Below are positions 16,941 to 27,464 of a DNA stretch of 35,230 nt, one piece after another (position 1 is the first letter of the stretch; the number at the start of each line of letters is the position of its first letter). Below the pieces are notes generated by a model, which had not been told where the DNA came from, searched no databases, and was given only the letters and a program-made list of their open reading frames with translations. The position numbers and the translations under genes were made by a program. The stretch covers positions 1 through 35,230 of the forward strand of contig JAFLBB010000051.1 of the NCBI GenBank assembly GCA_017304135.1, in the 5' to 3' direction. This stretch comes from Acidobacteriota bacterium (lineage in GTDB: Bacteria > Acidobacteriota > Terriglobia > Bryobacterales > Bryobacteraceae).

Positions 16941-18062
16941 ATGCGGATCATCGGACTGGCGGTATTGCTTGCGACGGTGTGTGGCGGCGCGGAGAAGGCG
17001 CCGGGGGTAGGCAAGTCGTGGGGAGTGGAGCGGCGCAGCTACACCGATCCTGTGACGGGCCTGCGTGTGGTGGAGATCACGGCGGAAGGTGTGCACGCCG
17101 ACAACCTCTACTACCACTTCTCAAACTTCACGGCGGACAACCGCCATCTCATCTTTCAGTCGAAGCGCACGGGGACGGCGCAGATCTACCGCTATGCGGT
17201 GGAGTCGGGCGAGATTGTGCAATTGACCGATGAGGCGGGAGTGGCGGCGGGCAGTGCGTGTCCGGACCCGACGGAGGCGCGGCGCGTCTATTTCATGCGC
17301 GGGGAGGAGTTGCGGGCGCTGGATATGGAAACGTTCGAGCAGCGCGTGGTGGGTGTGATTCCGGGGCCAAGCCTGGGCGGGCACGGGCAGCCGAGCGTGA
17401 GCGGCGACGGCAAGTGGATCACGGTGACGAAGATGCCCGATGCGCGGACGTGGGAGATCGGCGTGATCGAGGTGGCGACGGGCGCGTACCGGACGGTAAT
17501 CCGGCAGGGGTTCCAGATTGGGCATGTGCAGCACAGCCCGAAGAGCGACGCGATTTTTTATGTGTGGGAGACCGGCGGGTATGCGCCGCAGCGCTCGTGG
17601 TTGGTGCAAAGGGATGGGACGGGTAACCGGCCGATGTACAAGCCGGTGGATCCGAAGGCGTGGCTGACTCCGCAAAAGGAGTGGCTCACGCATGAGGCAT
17701 GGGTGGCGGACACGGGCGACATGACAATGGTGAACGACAAGGTAGGGGTGATGGTGGTCAAGGAAGACGGTTCGGCGCGGTTGGTACGCGAGGGTCGGTA
17801 CTGGCATGTGGCGGCACGGCCGGATGGGAAGTGGCTTGCGATTGACGACAACGAGGGGCGGATCTGGCTGGCCGAGACGGCGACGGGCAATGTGCGGTTG
17901 CTGGCGACGGGTTACCGGGACAAGGTGCGGGCGGTACATGCGCACTTGTCGTTTGACCGCAAGGGGCGGTACATCCAGTTCCACACGGGGCGGACGGGGG
18001 AGACGGTGGCGCTGATTGATTTGGAGCAGCTGCCGGCAGGGGTGTACGAGTGGGGGCGTTGA
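16941..18062 (+). CDS. Exported PL22-like (oligogalacturonate lyase type) beta-propeller protein
   Basis: A 373-residue protein with a short signal peptide (about 1-17, ending before AEK) and seven-bladed propeller repeats of the TolB/PL22 type. Segments recall oligogalacturonate lyase: DPVTGLRVVEIT, HFSNFTADNRHLIFQSKRTG, GHVQHSPKSDAIFYVWE with the HVQ metal site, and HEAWVADTGDM, giving further histidines. In that family these residues bind manganese and cleave pectin fragments by beta-elimination. It starts 11 bp after the debranching enzyme, so the two are probably co-transcribed. Lyase activity is not assured, since many homologues are unassigned. Confidence 0.7.
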   Translation: MRIIGLAVLLATVCGGAEKAPGVGKSWGVERRSYTDPVTGLRVVEITAEGVHADNLYYHFSNFTADNRHLIFQSKRTGTAQIYRYAVESGEIVQLTDEAGVAAGSACPDPTEARRVYFMRGEELRALDMETFEQRVVGVIPGPSLGGHGQPSVSGDGKWITVTKMPDARTWEIGVIEVATGAYRTVIRQGFQIGHVQHSPKSDAIFYVWETGGYAPQRSWLVQRDGTGNRPMYKPVDPKAWLTPQKEWLTHEAWVADTGDMTMVNDKVGVMVVKEDGSARLVREGRYWHVAARPDGKWLAIDDNEGRIWLAETATGNVRLLATGYRDKVRAVHAHLSFDRKGRYIQFHTGRTGETVALIDLEQLPAGVYEWGR

Positions 18063-18091
18063 GCAACTTTTCGGGCCACGGTGGTGTCTGA

Positions 18092-19048
18092 GTGGCTATG
18101 GGTACCGGCCGGGCATCGATTGCCGTAGTGGCGATCATTCTCCTGGTGGGGTGCGTTTATGCTCCATCCCTATCGTTCGTCTCTGGTCCGCACATATTCC
18201 TGGATGACATGATCCGCGATGCTCCGGTGGTCATCATCGGAAAGGTGCTGCGGCAGGAGGGCGTAGGACCCATTCGCATTTCCTACCGGCTGGTGCGGGT
18301 GACTTTGGATGTGGAGAATGTCATCCGGGGAGAGCTGGGACGGCGGAGAGTACCGATCTACTTCTATACGCCTTGGGGAACGGTGTCCGGTGAAATCAAC
18401 TCTCTGCGGACCGGAAAACGCTATGTGCACTTCCTGATGTGGGACAAGGGGGGATTGCGCGCCGTGCGCGATGTGGTTCGTACGAGCATCCGGATTTACA
18501 GCGGGCGGCATGTGCGGTTGCCGCTCACGCCGGACAGGCCTCTCGCCGAGCGCCTTGCGATGCTTCTCTTTGTGCCGGGAGCGGAACTTGATCCCGACGA
18601 ATTCAGTGCCGGCCTTTCGGATGCTTCAGCGATGGGGTGGAACGAATTGGGGAGGTTTCGCACTGCTCAGTTGTTGCGGGGATTGCTGAGGAATGAGCAT
18701 CAACAAGTGCGCATCGCTGCGTGCGAGGAGTTGTCGCGGCTATACCCAAGCATGCAGGGCTGCTGGGAGACCGTGGATTTCGGTGATGGTTCGCTGCTGC
18801 GCTCGAGGTACGGAGTGATTGGACCCCAAGTGTACCGGAAGGCATATCGCAACTGGGTGGAGAGAACACGAGACGAGCAGGCGTGGTGGCGGCTGGCGCC
18901 AAAGCGTTATGAAGCGAGGGAAATTCTGGACGAGTTGAAGTTGTTGACGATGTCGGATGATCCGGGGGTGAGACGACGGTTCTGTCAGCTATTGAAGGAG
19001 AAGTTCCCGAACGAACCAGGGTGTGAATTGACGCCTGGAGTGAAGTGA
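18092..19048 (+). CDS. Putative lipoprotein with a HEAT-like segment, function unknown
   Basis: A 318-residue protein with an N-terminal hydrophobic stretch ending in a lipobox-like LLVGC near residue 21. The first half is beta-rich (about 45-125) and includes VIIGKVL and VTLDVENVIRGEL, reminiscent of small OB-like folds in secreted proteins. The second half has helical pairs such as LRNEHQQVRIAACEELSRLYP (about 206-226) and a C-terminal repeat of the same kind, like HEAT repeats. I do not recognise the family. The GTG at 18092 has GGTGGTG a few bases upstream; the ATG at 18098 is an alternative. It ends in front of a strong hairpin. Confidence 0.7.
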   Translation: MAMGTGRASIAVVAIILLVGCVYAPSLSFVSGPHIFLDDMIRDAPVVIIGKVLRQEGVGPIRISYRLVRVTLDVENVIRGELGRRRVPIYFYTPWGTVSGEINSLRTGKRYVHFLMWDKGGLRAVRDVVRTSIRIYSGRHVRLPLTPDRPLAERLAMLLFVPGAELDPDEFSAGLSDASAMGWNELGRFRTAQLLRGLLRNEHQQVRIAACEELSRLYPSMQGCWETVDFGDGSLLRSRYGVIGPQVYRKAYRNWVERTRDEQAWWRLAPKRYEAREILDELKLLTMSDDPGVRRRFCQLLKEKFPNEPGCELTPGVK

Positions 19049-19054
19049 GCTTGA

Positions 19055-19087
19055 GGCAACGGCGGCGTGATGAGCGCCGCCGTTGCC
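19055..19087. terminator. Strong hairpin between convergent genes
   Basis: A perfect 13-bp stem (GGCAACGGCGGCG, 19055-19067, with its complement at 19075-19087) and a 7-nt loop lie between the stops of the lipoprotein gene and katG. No T-run follows on either strand, so it may act as a Rho-assisted or 3'-end protecting hairpin serving both genes. Confidence 0.6.
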
Positions 19088-19106
19088 GTTGTGGTGGGGT
19101 TATGCG

Positions 19107-21400
<2,294 letters not shown>

Positions 21401-21402
<2 letters not shown>

Positions 21403-22312
21403 GGCACAAAAAACGCGCGTACGCGGCTTCGATTTGCGGCAGTTGGAGTATTTTTGCGCGGTGGCGCGGGCGGGCAGTTTCACCAAGGCGGCCGAAGATT
21501 TGGGCATTGCCCAACCGTCGCTCTCCGAACAGATCGCCAGGCTGGAACAGGGCCTTGGGGCAGCTCTATTTGAACGGTTGAACCGGAGAATCGAGTTGAC
21601 TCCACTCGGCGAAGCGATTCTCGGCAAGGCGCAGGCTTTGCTCGAAGACGCCGCGGCGCTGCCGGACCACTTTGAGCGGGCGCGCGAGGGGGTGCACGGC
21701 CCGCTGCGGGTGGGCGCAATTCCGACCATTCTGCCTTATTTTCTGGCTCCACTCTTGAAGGGCTTCACGGAGCGTTACCCGGACATCGACCTGCATGTGC
21801 GTGAGGGGACAACCGGGGAGTTGGTCGAGCAGATGCTGGAAGGCATGATTGACGTCGCCGTGTTGAGCCTTCCGGTGGAAGGTGCGGGTCTGGTGATGAA
21901 GGAGTTGTTCCGAGAGCCCTTCTATCTCGCGGTGGCCGGGGATCACCATCTGGCGTCGAAAGAGAAGGTGCAACTGAAGAGGCTGTCCGAGGAGCGGCTG
22001 CTGATTCTGAAAGACGGCCACTGTCTGCGCGATGAGACACTGTCGGTGTGTGACCGGGCGAGGGCGCGCTTCACGGGGCATTTTGAAGCAGACCAGTTTC
22101 TCACCATCTTTGAGTTGATCCGCGCCGGCTTTGGGGTCAGCATTGTGCCGGAGATGGCGCGGACGCTGAGCCATGGCTGCAAACTGATCGAGATTGAACC
22201 GAAGACGAGCCGGAGGGTGGGCTATGTCCGGCTGGAGCGGCGATATCTCTCCAAGGCGCTGGAGGCGTTCACGGGATATTTGAAGGAAGCTGGCGAGAAG
22301 AGGAAGAAATAG
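21401..22312 (+). CDS. oxyR: Peroxide-sensing regulator OxyR, LysR family
   Basis: A 303-residue LysR-type regulator with an N-terminal winged helix (about 11-70: DLRQLEYFCAVARAGSFTKAA, AQPSLSEQI) and a substrate-binding-like sensor domain. The sensor contains LLILKDGHCLRDETLSVC, with Cys208 and Cys217 nine residues apart as in E. coli OxyR (Cys199, Cys208) and His before the first Cys. Peroxide should form a disulfide that switches on the neighbouring katG. The divergent arrangement with katG over 70 bp supports this. No truncation is visible. Confidence 0.92.
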
Positions 22313-22756
22313 GGGCAGGTGGGGACTGAAAGCGCCCTCACGGGGAGGACACTTCCGCCTCCACGCACCTCCTCGCGCTGAACCGGAATCAGAAGCAGCC
22401 AGCTTCCCGCTCTTGGAGCTGAGCTGTGAAGAGGTGTTCCCGTGTCATAACTTGATCGGAATATAACATCGTCTCCGAAACCGATCTGACCGGCGCCGCA
22501 GAGAAACTGGACCGGCATCTTCGGCAGCGACGCTCCAAGGACGCTAACCTGACTCCGCCCACGCCCCCCAGCGACGACCAAACCGAGTAGTCTTCCGCCC
22601 CTCGAAACCGACCTGCCAGGCACCTGGTCAGCCGATCCGGGGAGCATCGTTTGTGGGACAATTCTGTCCAACGAAAGTCCCACATGGCCACCCAGCCAAG
22701 AACCGCTTGCAACCACTCGGAATTCGAAATTTGTCACACTATAGTCACATCGACGC
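22313..22756. other. Intergenic stretch after oxyR
   Basis: About 440 bp without a credible gene. The only structure I see is an 8-bp inverted repeat, TGTGGGAC at 22652-22659 with its complement at 22677-22684. I looked for a Xer dif site because strand composition reverses nearby and found none. Confidence 0.5.
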
Positions 22757-22781
22757 GAAAACGCCCTCCGGTGGAGGGCGT
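22757..22781 (-). terminator. Intrinsic terminator of tRNA-Pro
   Basis: On the minus strand ACGCCCTCC and its perfect complement (22761-22769 and 22773-22781) form a 9-bp stem with a 3-nt loop, followed by TTTTCG. It lies about 40 bp past the 3' end of tRNA-Pro. Confidence 0.8.
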
Positions 22782-22822
22782 CGGGCTTGGGCTCGGCCGC
22801 CATTCTAGCCGCGTCATTTGTT

Positions 22823-22899
22823 TGGTCGGGGCGGCGTGATTTGAACACGCGACCCCCTGCGCCCAAGGCAGGTGCGCTACCAGGCTGCGCTACGCCCCG
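22823..22899 (-). tRNA. tRNA-Pro(TGG)
   Basis: The 77-nt minus-strand sequence folds as a cloverleaf: acceptor CGGGGCG/CGCCCCG, D-arm with GCGCAGCCTGGTAGCGC, anticodon stem CCTGC/GCAGG around loop CTTGGGC (anticodon TGG), T-arm with GTTCAAATC, and an encoded CCA. A -10-like TAGAAT at 22924-22919 lies upstream and the terminator lies downstream, so it is a single-gene transcript. Confidence 0.95.
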
Positions 22900-23055
22900 A
22901 CATTCACTGCTCCTCTTGATTCTAGTTCACTTGCCCCGATTCCGATACCTGACCCCGAACCAACATTCACCGCGGCACGGCGAACATGCTACGCTGCTCT
23001 CTTCACCCCACTGCGCAGCCGGCCGTCCGGCAGCACATCGAGGTCAACATCGCAC

Positions 23056-24702
23056 ATGTCGAACGCGCGCATCATCTCCACGCAACCCATCCCCGGCCAG
23101 AAACCCGGAACCTCCGGTCTTCGCAAGAAGACCCGCGAGTTCATGCGTCCCGGTTATCTCGAGAATTTCGTGCAGGCCATCTTCAACGTCCTGCGCGAAG
23201 ACCATCCCGGCGGGCTCGCCGGCCAGACGCTGATCGTGGGCGGTGATGGCCGCTACTTCAATCGTGAAGCCGTCCTGACAATTCTCCGCATCGCCGCCGG
23301 CAACGGTCTCGGCCGTATGTTGGTTGCCCAGCGCGGCATCCTCTCCACGCCGGCCATGTCGATCGAAATCCGCTCCCGTGGCGCTGCCGGCGGGATCCTC
23401 CTTTCGGCCAGCCACAACCCCGGCGGGCCTGACGCCGACTTCGGCATCAAGTTCAACACCAGCAACGGCGGCCCCGCACCTGAGTCCTTCACCGCCCGCA
23501 TCCACGACCACACACAGCGCCTCACCGAATACCGCATCGTCGAACAAGACAACCTCCCCATCGATCAACTCGGCGACTTCACCCTCGGCGCCATGAGCGT
23601 CACCGTCATCGACTCGCTCCACGGCTACGTCGCCGCTATGCAGTCCCTCTTCGACTTCGACCGCCTCCGCGCCCACCTCGCCTCCGGCTTCCGCATCTGC
23701 TTCGACGCCATGAACGGCGTCACCGGCCCTTACGCCCACCGCATCTTCGAAGACCTCCTTGGCGCGGCTCCCGGCAGTGTCATTCGCTCCGAGCCACTGG
23801 AAGACTTCGGCGGCGATCACCCCGACCCCAACCTGAGCCACGCCGCCGCGCTTGTGGCCCGCCTCTCAACGCCCGATGCGCCGGACTTCGGCGCCGCCTG
23901 CGACGGCGATGGCGACCGCAATCTCATCCTCGGTAAGAGCTTCTTTGTTAGCCCCGGCGACTCCCTCGCCGTGATTGCCGAACACGCCGCGCAGGCCATC
24001 CCCGCCTACCGCGCCGGACTCGCCGGCGTCGCCCGCTCCATGCCTACCAGCATGGCGGCCGATCGCGTCGCCGCCCAACTGGGCATTCCCAGTTTCGAGA
24101 CGCCCACCGGTTGGAAGTTCTTCTCCAGCCTCCTCGACGCCGGCCGCATCACGCTTTGCGGCGAAGAGAGCTTCGGCACCGGGTCCAACCATGCCCGCGA
24201 AAAAGATGGCATCTGGGCCGTACTCGCCTGGCTCTCCATCCTCGCTGAAACCCGCCAGCCTGTCTCCGAGATCGTCAACGCTCACTGGCGCCGCTTCGGA
24301 CGCAGCTACTACCAGCGCCACGATTACGAAGCTCTCGAGTCATCCGCCGCCGATGCCATGATCGCCCGCTTGCGCGCGCGCCTCGATTCCCTCAGCGGCC
24401 ACCCCTTCGCCGGTTCCACCATCGCCAGCGCCGGCGAATTCAACTACACCGACCCCGTCAACGGCGACACCAGCAACAACCAGGGCGTCCGGATCTTCCT
24501 TGCCGACGGCTCCCGCGCGGTCATCCGGCTGTCCGGAACGGGCACCGAAGGCGCAACCCTCCGCCTCTACTACGAGTCCTATTCGAAGGATGACATCGGC
24601 CAGGATTGCGCGGCGCGCATTGAGCCGCTCGCCGCGGCCACACGGGCGTTGCTTGAACTCGAGCAGTCCGTGGGCCGGGTCGAGCCGGACGTCGTCACAT
24701 AA
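23056..24702 (+). CDS. pgm: Phosphoglucomutase (alpha-D-glucose-phosphate specific)
   Basis: The 548-residue enzyme interconverts glucose-1-phosphate and glucose-6-phosphate, linking glycogen to glycolysis. The active-site Ser is in LLSASHNPGG (Ser119), the magnesium loop is CDGDGDRN near residue 280, the sugar-binding loop is CGEESFGTGSNH near residue 375, and the phosphate-binding loop is RLSGTGTEGATLRLY near residue 495. Length and the opening PGQKPGTSGLRKK match the bacterial Pgm group. The ATG at 23056 is the first in frame after the tRNA region; TTCACC-N18-TACGCT (22966-22995) is a weak promoter candidate. The coding strand is unusually C-rich. Confidence 0.95.
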   Translation: MSNARIISTQPIPGQKPGTSGLRKKTREFMRPGYLENFVQAIFNVLREDHPGGLAGQTLIVGGDGRYFNREAVLTILRIAAGNGLGRMLVAQRGILSTPAMSIEIRSRGAAGGILLSASHNPGGPDADFGIKFNTSNGGPAPESFTARIHDHTQRLTEYRIVEQDNLPIDQLGDFTLGAMSVTVIDSLHGYVAAMQSLFDFDRLRAHLASGFRICFDAMNGVTGPYAHRIFEDLLGAAPGSVIRSEPLEDFGGDHPDPNLSHAAALVARLSTPDAPDFGAACDGDGDRNLILGKSFFVSPGDSLAVIAEHAAQAIPAYRAGLAGVARSMPTSMAADRVAAQLGIPSFETPTGWKFFSSLLDAGRITLCGEESFGTGSNHAREKDGIWAVLAWLSILAETRQPVSEIVNAHWRRFGRSYYQRHDYEALESSAADAMIARLRARLDSLSGHPFAGSTIASAGEFNYTDPVNGDTSNNQGVRIFLADGSRAVIRLSGTGTEGATLRLYYESYSKDDIGQDCAARIEPLAAATRALLELEQSVGRVEPDVVT

Positions 24703-24714
24703 GGTGGAGCCGTT

Positions 24715-25164
24715 TCACTCGCACTTCACCCGCGTGTAAGCGAACTCCTCGCTGCGCTCCTTGCCCTTGTCAATTCCCTCGATGCGTGCCGATAGGCCAT
24801 CGCCGTTCTTTCGATACACGATGCGCTGGGGAAAGTCGTGCGTGGGGTTCTCAAACACGACCTCTGTCTCGCTCATGCGCAGCACGGGGAAATCCGTGAC
24901 ACCTTTCGTTCCGATCCGCGCCGTGTAAGTCAGTTTCCCGTTCAGCGGCGCGATGCGCAGGAACTCGGTGAACACCGTACGCCCGCCTTTCACCGTGCGG
25001 CCCATGCCCAGCAGCAGACCGCCGGCCGGCTTCATCCACTGCTCCTCGATGCTGAGTCCCGGCGCGGGACGCGTCTCCCAACACCCCGCCATCCAACCCA
25101 GCCTGGCGGCATCCTCCTGCGCCAGCGCACAAGAGGCCATCAGGACCAACATCGCAAATCGCAT
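24715..25164 (-). CDS. DUF6265 exported protein
   Basis: A 149-residue protein with a signal peptide (about 1-15, ending at ALAQ). The mature part shows the DUF6265 signature: LGWMAGCWE near residue 22, EEQWMKPAGGLLLGMGRTV near residue 40, TEFLRI, and ENPTHDFPQRIVY near residue 105. The family is a small beta-barrel of unknown function, probably binding a small ligand. It follows the AraC-type regulator by 3 bp, and the pair may be co-regulated. It ends 12 bp from the pgm stop, facing it. Confidence 0.8.
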   Translation of the reverse strand: MRFAMLVLMASCALAQEDAARLGWMAGCWETRPAPGLSIEEQWMKPAGGLLLGMGRTVKGGRTVFTEFLRIAPLNGKLTYTARIGTKGVTDFPVLRMSETEVVFENPTHDFPQRIVYRKNGDGLSARIEGIDKGKERSEEFAYTRVKCE

Positions 25165-25167
25165 GAC

Positions 25168-25905
25168 TCAGTCTAGGCTCTCGGCTTCCAGCGCGTCTTG
25201 AAAAAAACGGACATCTTCGCGCGAGCGCAACCACTGCGAAGGCGGCATCCCGGCGAACTGGCGAAAGTCGCGCACCAGGTGCGACTGGTCGGCATAGCCG
25301 CACTCCGCCGCCACGCTGGCAAGGGGCGTTGTGCCCGCCCGCCGCAGGGCCTGCTGAAAGCGCTGGATGCGTGCCATGAGCTTGGGTGTGACGCCCACAC
25401 GCTCCCGAAAGCGGCGGCGGTATTGCCGCTCGCAGAGGGCAGGGAACTCAGGCGCCTCGTTCGGCGCCCGCGCAAGCAGCAAATCCTCGAGGGCAGCAAG
25501 GCGATCCTGCGCCTCGCCCAACCGGTCGCGCCAGAGCCGCACGCTGCGTCCCCACACATCCTCCAGGCTCTCAATCCGCCCGCCCAATCCGGTCAGGGGA
25601 AACCGGAAGAATGGCCACGCCCCTGCCGGCTGAAATCGCACACCCACGACATCGGCGCATCGTGTGGCCGCAAGGTCGATCGGCGCCCAGATCTGCCCCG
25701 CTAACAATGAGTGCGCTTGCCGCTCCCACGCGCCAGACTCCCTGCGCTGTGAAAACGGTTCGCCGAGGTGGAAGATCAACTCCATCGAACCATCGGGAAA
25801 GACGCGCTGCGCGCCGGCTTCACCGGTCACGTTCGCCCGCAGTGTCCAGTAACACCGGATGAAGGGGCGCAGCCGCGCGCAGGGCCTGTATTCGCGGTAG
25901 TCCAA
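25168..25905 (-). CDS. AraC-family transcriptional regulator (DUF6597 sensor domain)
   Basis: A 245-residue regulator. The N-terminal part (about 1-130) begins REYRPCARLRPFIRCYWTL and contains VFPDGSMELIFHLG and FQPAGAWPFF, the pattern of the DUF6597 domain. The C-terminal double helix-turn-helix (about 155-235) contains RRFRERVGVTPKLMARIQRFQ and VAAECGYADQSHLVRDFRQFAGMPPSQW, a standard AraC DNA-binding domain. The effector is unknown. It lies between a DUF4136 gene (9 bp upstream) and the DUF6265 gene. Confidence 0.88.
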   Translation of the reverse strand: MDYREYRPCARLRPFIRCYWTLRANVTGEAGAQRVFPDGSMELIFHLGEPFSQRRESGAWERQAHSLLAGQIWAPIDLAATRCADVVGVRFQPAGAWPFFRFPLTGLGGRIESLEDVWGRSVRLWRDRLGEAQDRLAALEDLLLARAPNEAPEFPALCERQYRRRFRERVGVTPKLMARIQRFQQALRRAGTTPLASVAAECGYADQSHLVRDFRQFAGMPPSQWLRSREDVRFFQDALEAESLD

Positions 25906-25914
25906 ACGGGCCGC

Positions 25915-26415
25915 CTACTTCTTCTTCGGGGGAAACTTCTCCAGCGCCTTCTGGGCGTCGCGTTCCAGTTTCTGCGCCAGTTTGCCCGCGTTGCTCTCAT
26001 CGTCGACATAGGTGGCGCGATATACCAGTTCGCGCGATGACGCCTCATGCAGGTCGATGATCAGAGTCCCTTCGGTAAACCGGTGTGCATCCACGCGCGT
26101 CCGCCAGCCGCGGCGTCCCGCCGGTGTCCGCACAACCTCGCGCCGGTCGGACGCTCCCAGAGACCACACGATGCCGAGGTCGGGTTTCGACTCCACCTCG
26201 GTCAGCCCCTTCGCGGTGAGCTGCGCTCGAATCGCCGCCTCGACCTTCCTATGAATAATGTCGTTGTTGATCTCCGGCTTCTTCGTGCGAATCGTCCCTC
26301 TCCGCAAGGAAAAGGTGTGGAAGCGCGAGAAGTCGGTCTCCGGATCGAAGTCCGACTCCGCACGGTCGGCAAGCAGGAGACAGGGCAGGAGCAGGCCCAG
26401 CAACAGTAGGCGCAT
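25915..26415 (-). CDS. DUF4136 envelope protein
   Basis: A 166-residue protein with a hydrophobic signal peptide (about 1-16, LLLLGLLLPCLLLA) and the DUF4136 pattern: SDFDPETDFSRFHTF, a helical segment ending AAIRAQLTAKGLTEVESKPDLGI, and EGTLIIDLHEASSRELVYRATYVDD near residue 117. The tail is Lys-rich. Members are envelope or lipoprotein-like proteins of unknown role; a Cys near residue 12 could be a lipid site but the lipobox is poor. It lies 10 bp after the phosphatase-like gene. Confidence 0.78.
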   Translation of the reverse strand: MRLLLLGLLLPCLLLADRAESDFDPETDFSRFHTFSLRRGTIRTKKPEINNDIIHRKVEAAIRAQLTAKGLTEVESKPDLGIVWSLGASDRREVVRTPAGRRGWRTRVDAHRFTEGTLIIDLHEASSRELVYRATYVDDESNAGKLAQKLERDAQKALEKFPPKKK

Positions 26416-26425
26416 GGGCGCTATT

Positions 26426-26905
26426 TTACCCCCGCCGCAACTCCAGCACGAGCGACATGACGCGGGCTTCGATCTCTCGCGCAGCCTCCTCGTAGGCCGG
26501 TTCCTTCAGGCCCATCGGATCCCGGATCAGCCATTCGCGCACCGTCCGTTCGCTTGCCGGGGCGGGGAAGTTGCGAGGCAAGGGTGAGCCACTGATGTTG
26601 ACGATGATGTCAAACGGACCCGTACCCGCCTCGTACACCGACTTGGAGGTAAGACCGGCAAGCGCCACGCCGCGTTCACGCAAGATGCGCTGCACAGGAT
26701 CAGCGATGAACCCCGCCGGCGCGACCCCGCACGAGAATGCTTCGATCACGTCGGAGCCATAGGCGCGTGCAAACGCCTCGGCGAACTGCGAGCGGATGCA
26801 GTTGCCCACGCACACAAACAAGACCCGCCGTTTTGTCGCCGGTAGTGAGGAAACTCGGGCTACCGCGGCGTGCTGGATGGGATCGGGTGGCTTAAGCCGG
26901 GACAC
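26426..26905 (-). CDS. Low-molecular-weight protein phosphatase / arsenate reductase-like protein
   Basis: A 159-residue protein with the phosphatase loop VCVGNCIRS (Cys32 and Arg38 as CX5R) in an LFVC(V/T)GN context that is shared by LMW protein-tyrosine phosphatases and thioredoxin-type arsenate reductases. The general-acid position appears as RDPMG near residue 131; typical tyrosine phosphatases have DPY or DPF, so the substrate may differ. About 25 extra residues precede the first strand. It overlaps pdxT by 14 bp, so it is translated with the pyridoxal phosphate genes; the link is unexplained. Confidence 0.8.
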   Translation of the reverse strand: MSRLKPPDPIQHAAVARVSSLPATKRRVLFVCVGNCIRSQFAEAFARAYGSDVIEAFSCGVAPAGFIADPVQRILRERGVALAGLTSKSVYEAGTGPFDIIVNISGSPLPRNFPAPASERTVREWLIRDPMGLKEPAYEEAAREIEARVMSLVLELRRG

Positions 26906-27461
26906 GAGCCGCCTTCTCCAGAAAGAGCCGGTGCAGGGTGCGGTCCTTGGTGAGCTCGGGGTGAAACGTCGCCACGAGGTAGTGGTCCTGTTCTACAAGC
27001 ACCGGGTCGCCCGCGTACCGTGCCAGGACACGGACACCCTCGCCCACGCGCCGTATAATGGGCGCGCGAATGAACACGGCTTCCAACGTCTGGCCTTCGC
27101 CGGTTATGATCTGCGCCACCGTGCTGTGCACCTGCCTGCCATAGGCATTGCGCTCAACGCCGATGTCCACCAGGCCCAGCGAGGCCTGCTCCGGATGATG
27201 CACATCCTTGGCCAGCAGAATCGCCCCGGCGCACGTCGCGAAGACCGGCTTGGAATGGCACGCCTGGCGCAGCGCATCCCACAATCCTTCCTCATGGAGC
27301 AGCTTCAACATCGTCGTGCTCTCGCCGCCGGGAAGCACAAGCGCATCGGCTGCTTCGAGGTCAGCTGTCGTGCGGACTTCGAACACCTCAGCGCCGGCTT
27401 CGGCAAAGGCCTTCGCGTGCGCTTCGAAATTGCCCTGGATGGCAAGGACTCCCAGGCGCAT
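26892..27461 (-). CDS. pdxT: Pyridoxal 5'-phosphate synthase glutaminase subunit PdxT
   Basis: PdxT releases ammonia from glutamine and passes it to PdxS for pyridoxal phosphate synthesis. The 189-residue class I glutaminase has LVLPGGESTTM near residue 41, the nucleophile Cys77 in VFATCAGAILLA, and the His167/Glu169 pair in ATFHPELT. All three catalytic residues are present and the length is normal. It begins 3 bp after pdxS. Its stop lies inside the start of the phosphatase-like gene. Confidence 0.96.
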   Translation of the reverse strand: MRLGVLAIQGNFEAHAKAFAEAGAEVFEVRTTADLEAADALVLPGGESTTMLKLLHEEGLWDALRQACHSKPVFATCAGAILLAKDVHHPEQASLGLVDIGVERNAYGRQVHSTVAQIITGEGQTLEAVFIRAPIIRRVGEGVRVLARYAGDPVLVEQDHYLVATFHPELTKDRTLHRLFLEKAARVPA

Positions 27462-27464
27462 GGA

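Noticed and set aside
15851..17014. Very long open frames opposite the debranching enzyme and other high-GC genes
   Set aside because: Low-complexity Pro/Arg/Ser-rich translations typical of the reverse strand of high-GC genes, and they overlap clearly identified enzymes.
22430..22490. Possible dif site (CATAA and TATAAC near 22449-22466) at the skew reversal
   Set aside because: The two arms are about 11 bp apart instead of 6 and match the Xer consensus poorly.
22222..22866. Long minus-strand open frame over tRNA-Pro
   Set aside because: It runs across the tRNA, its terminator and the end of oxyR, and has no recognisable protein features.
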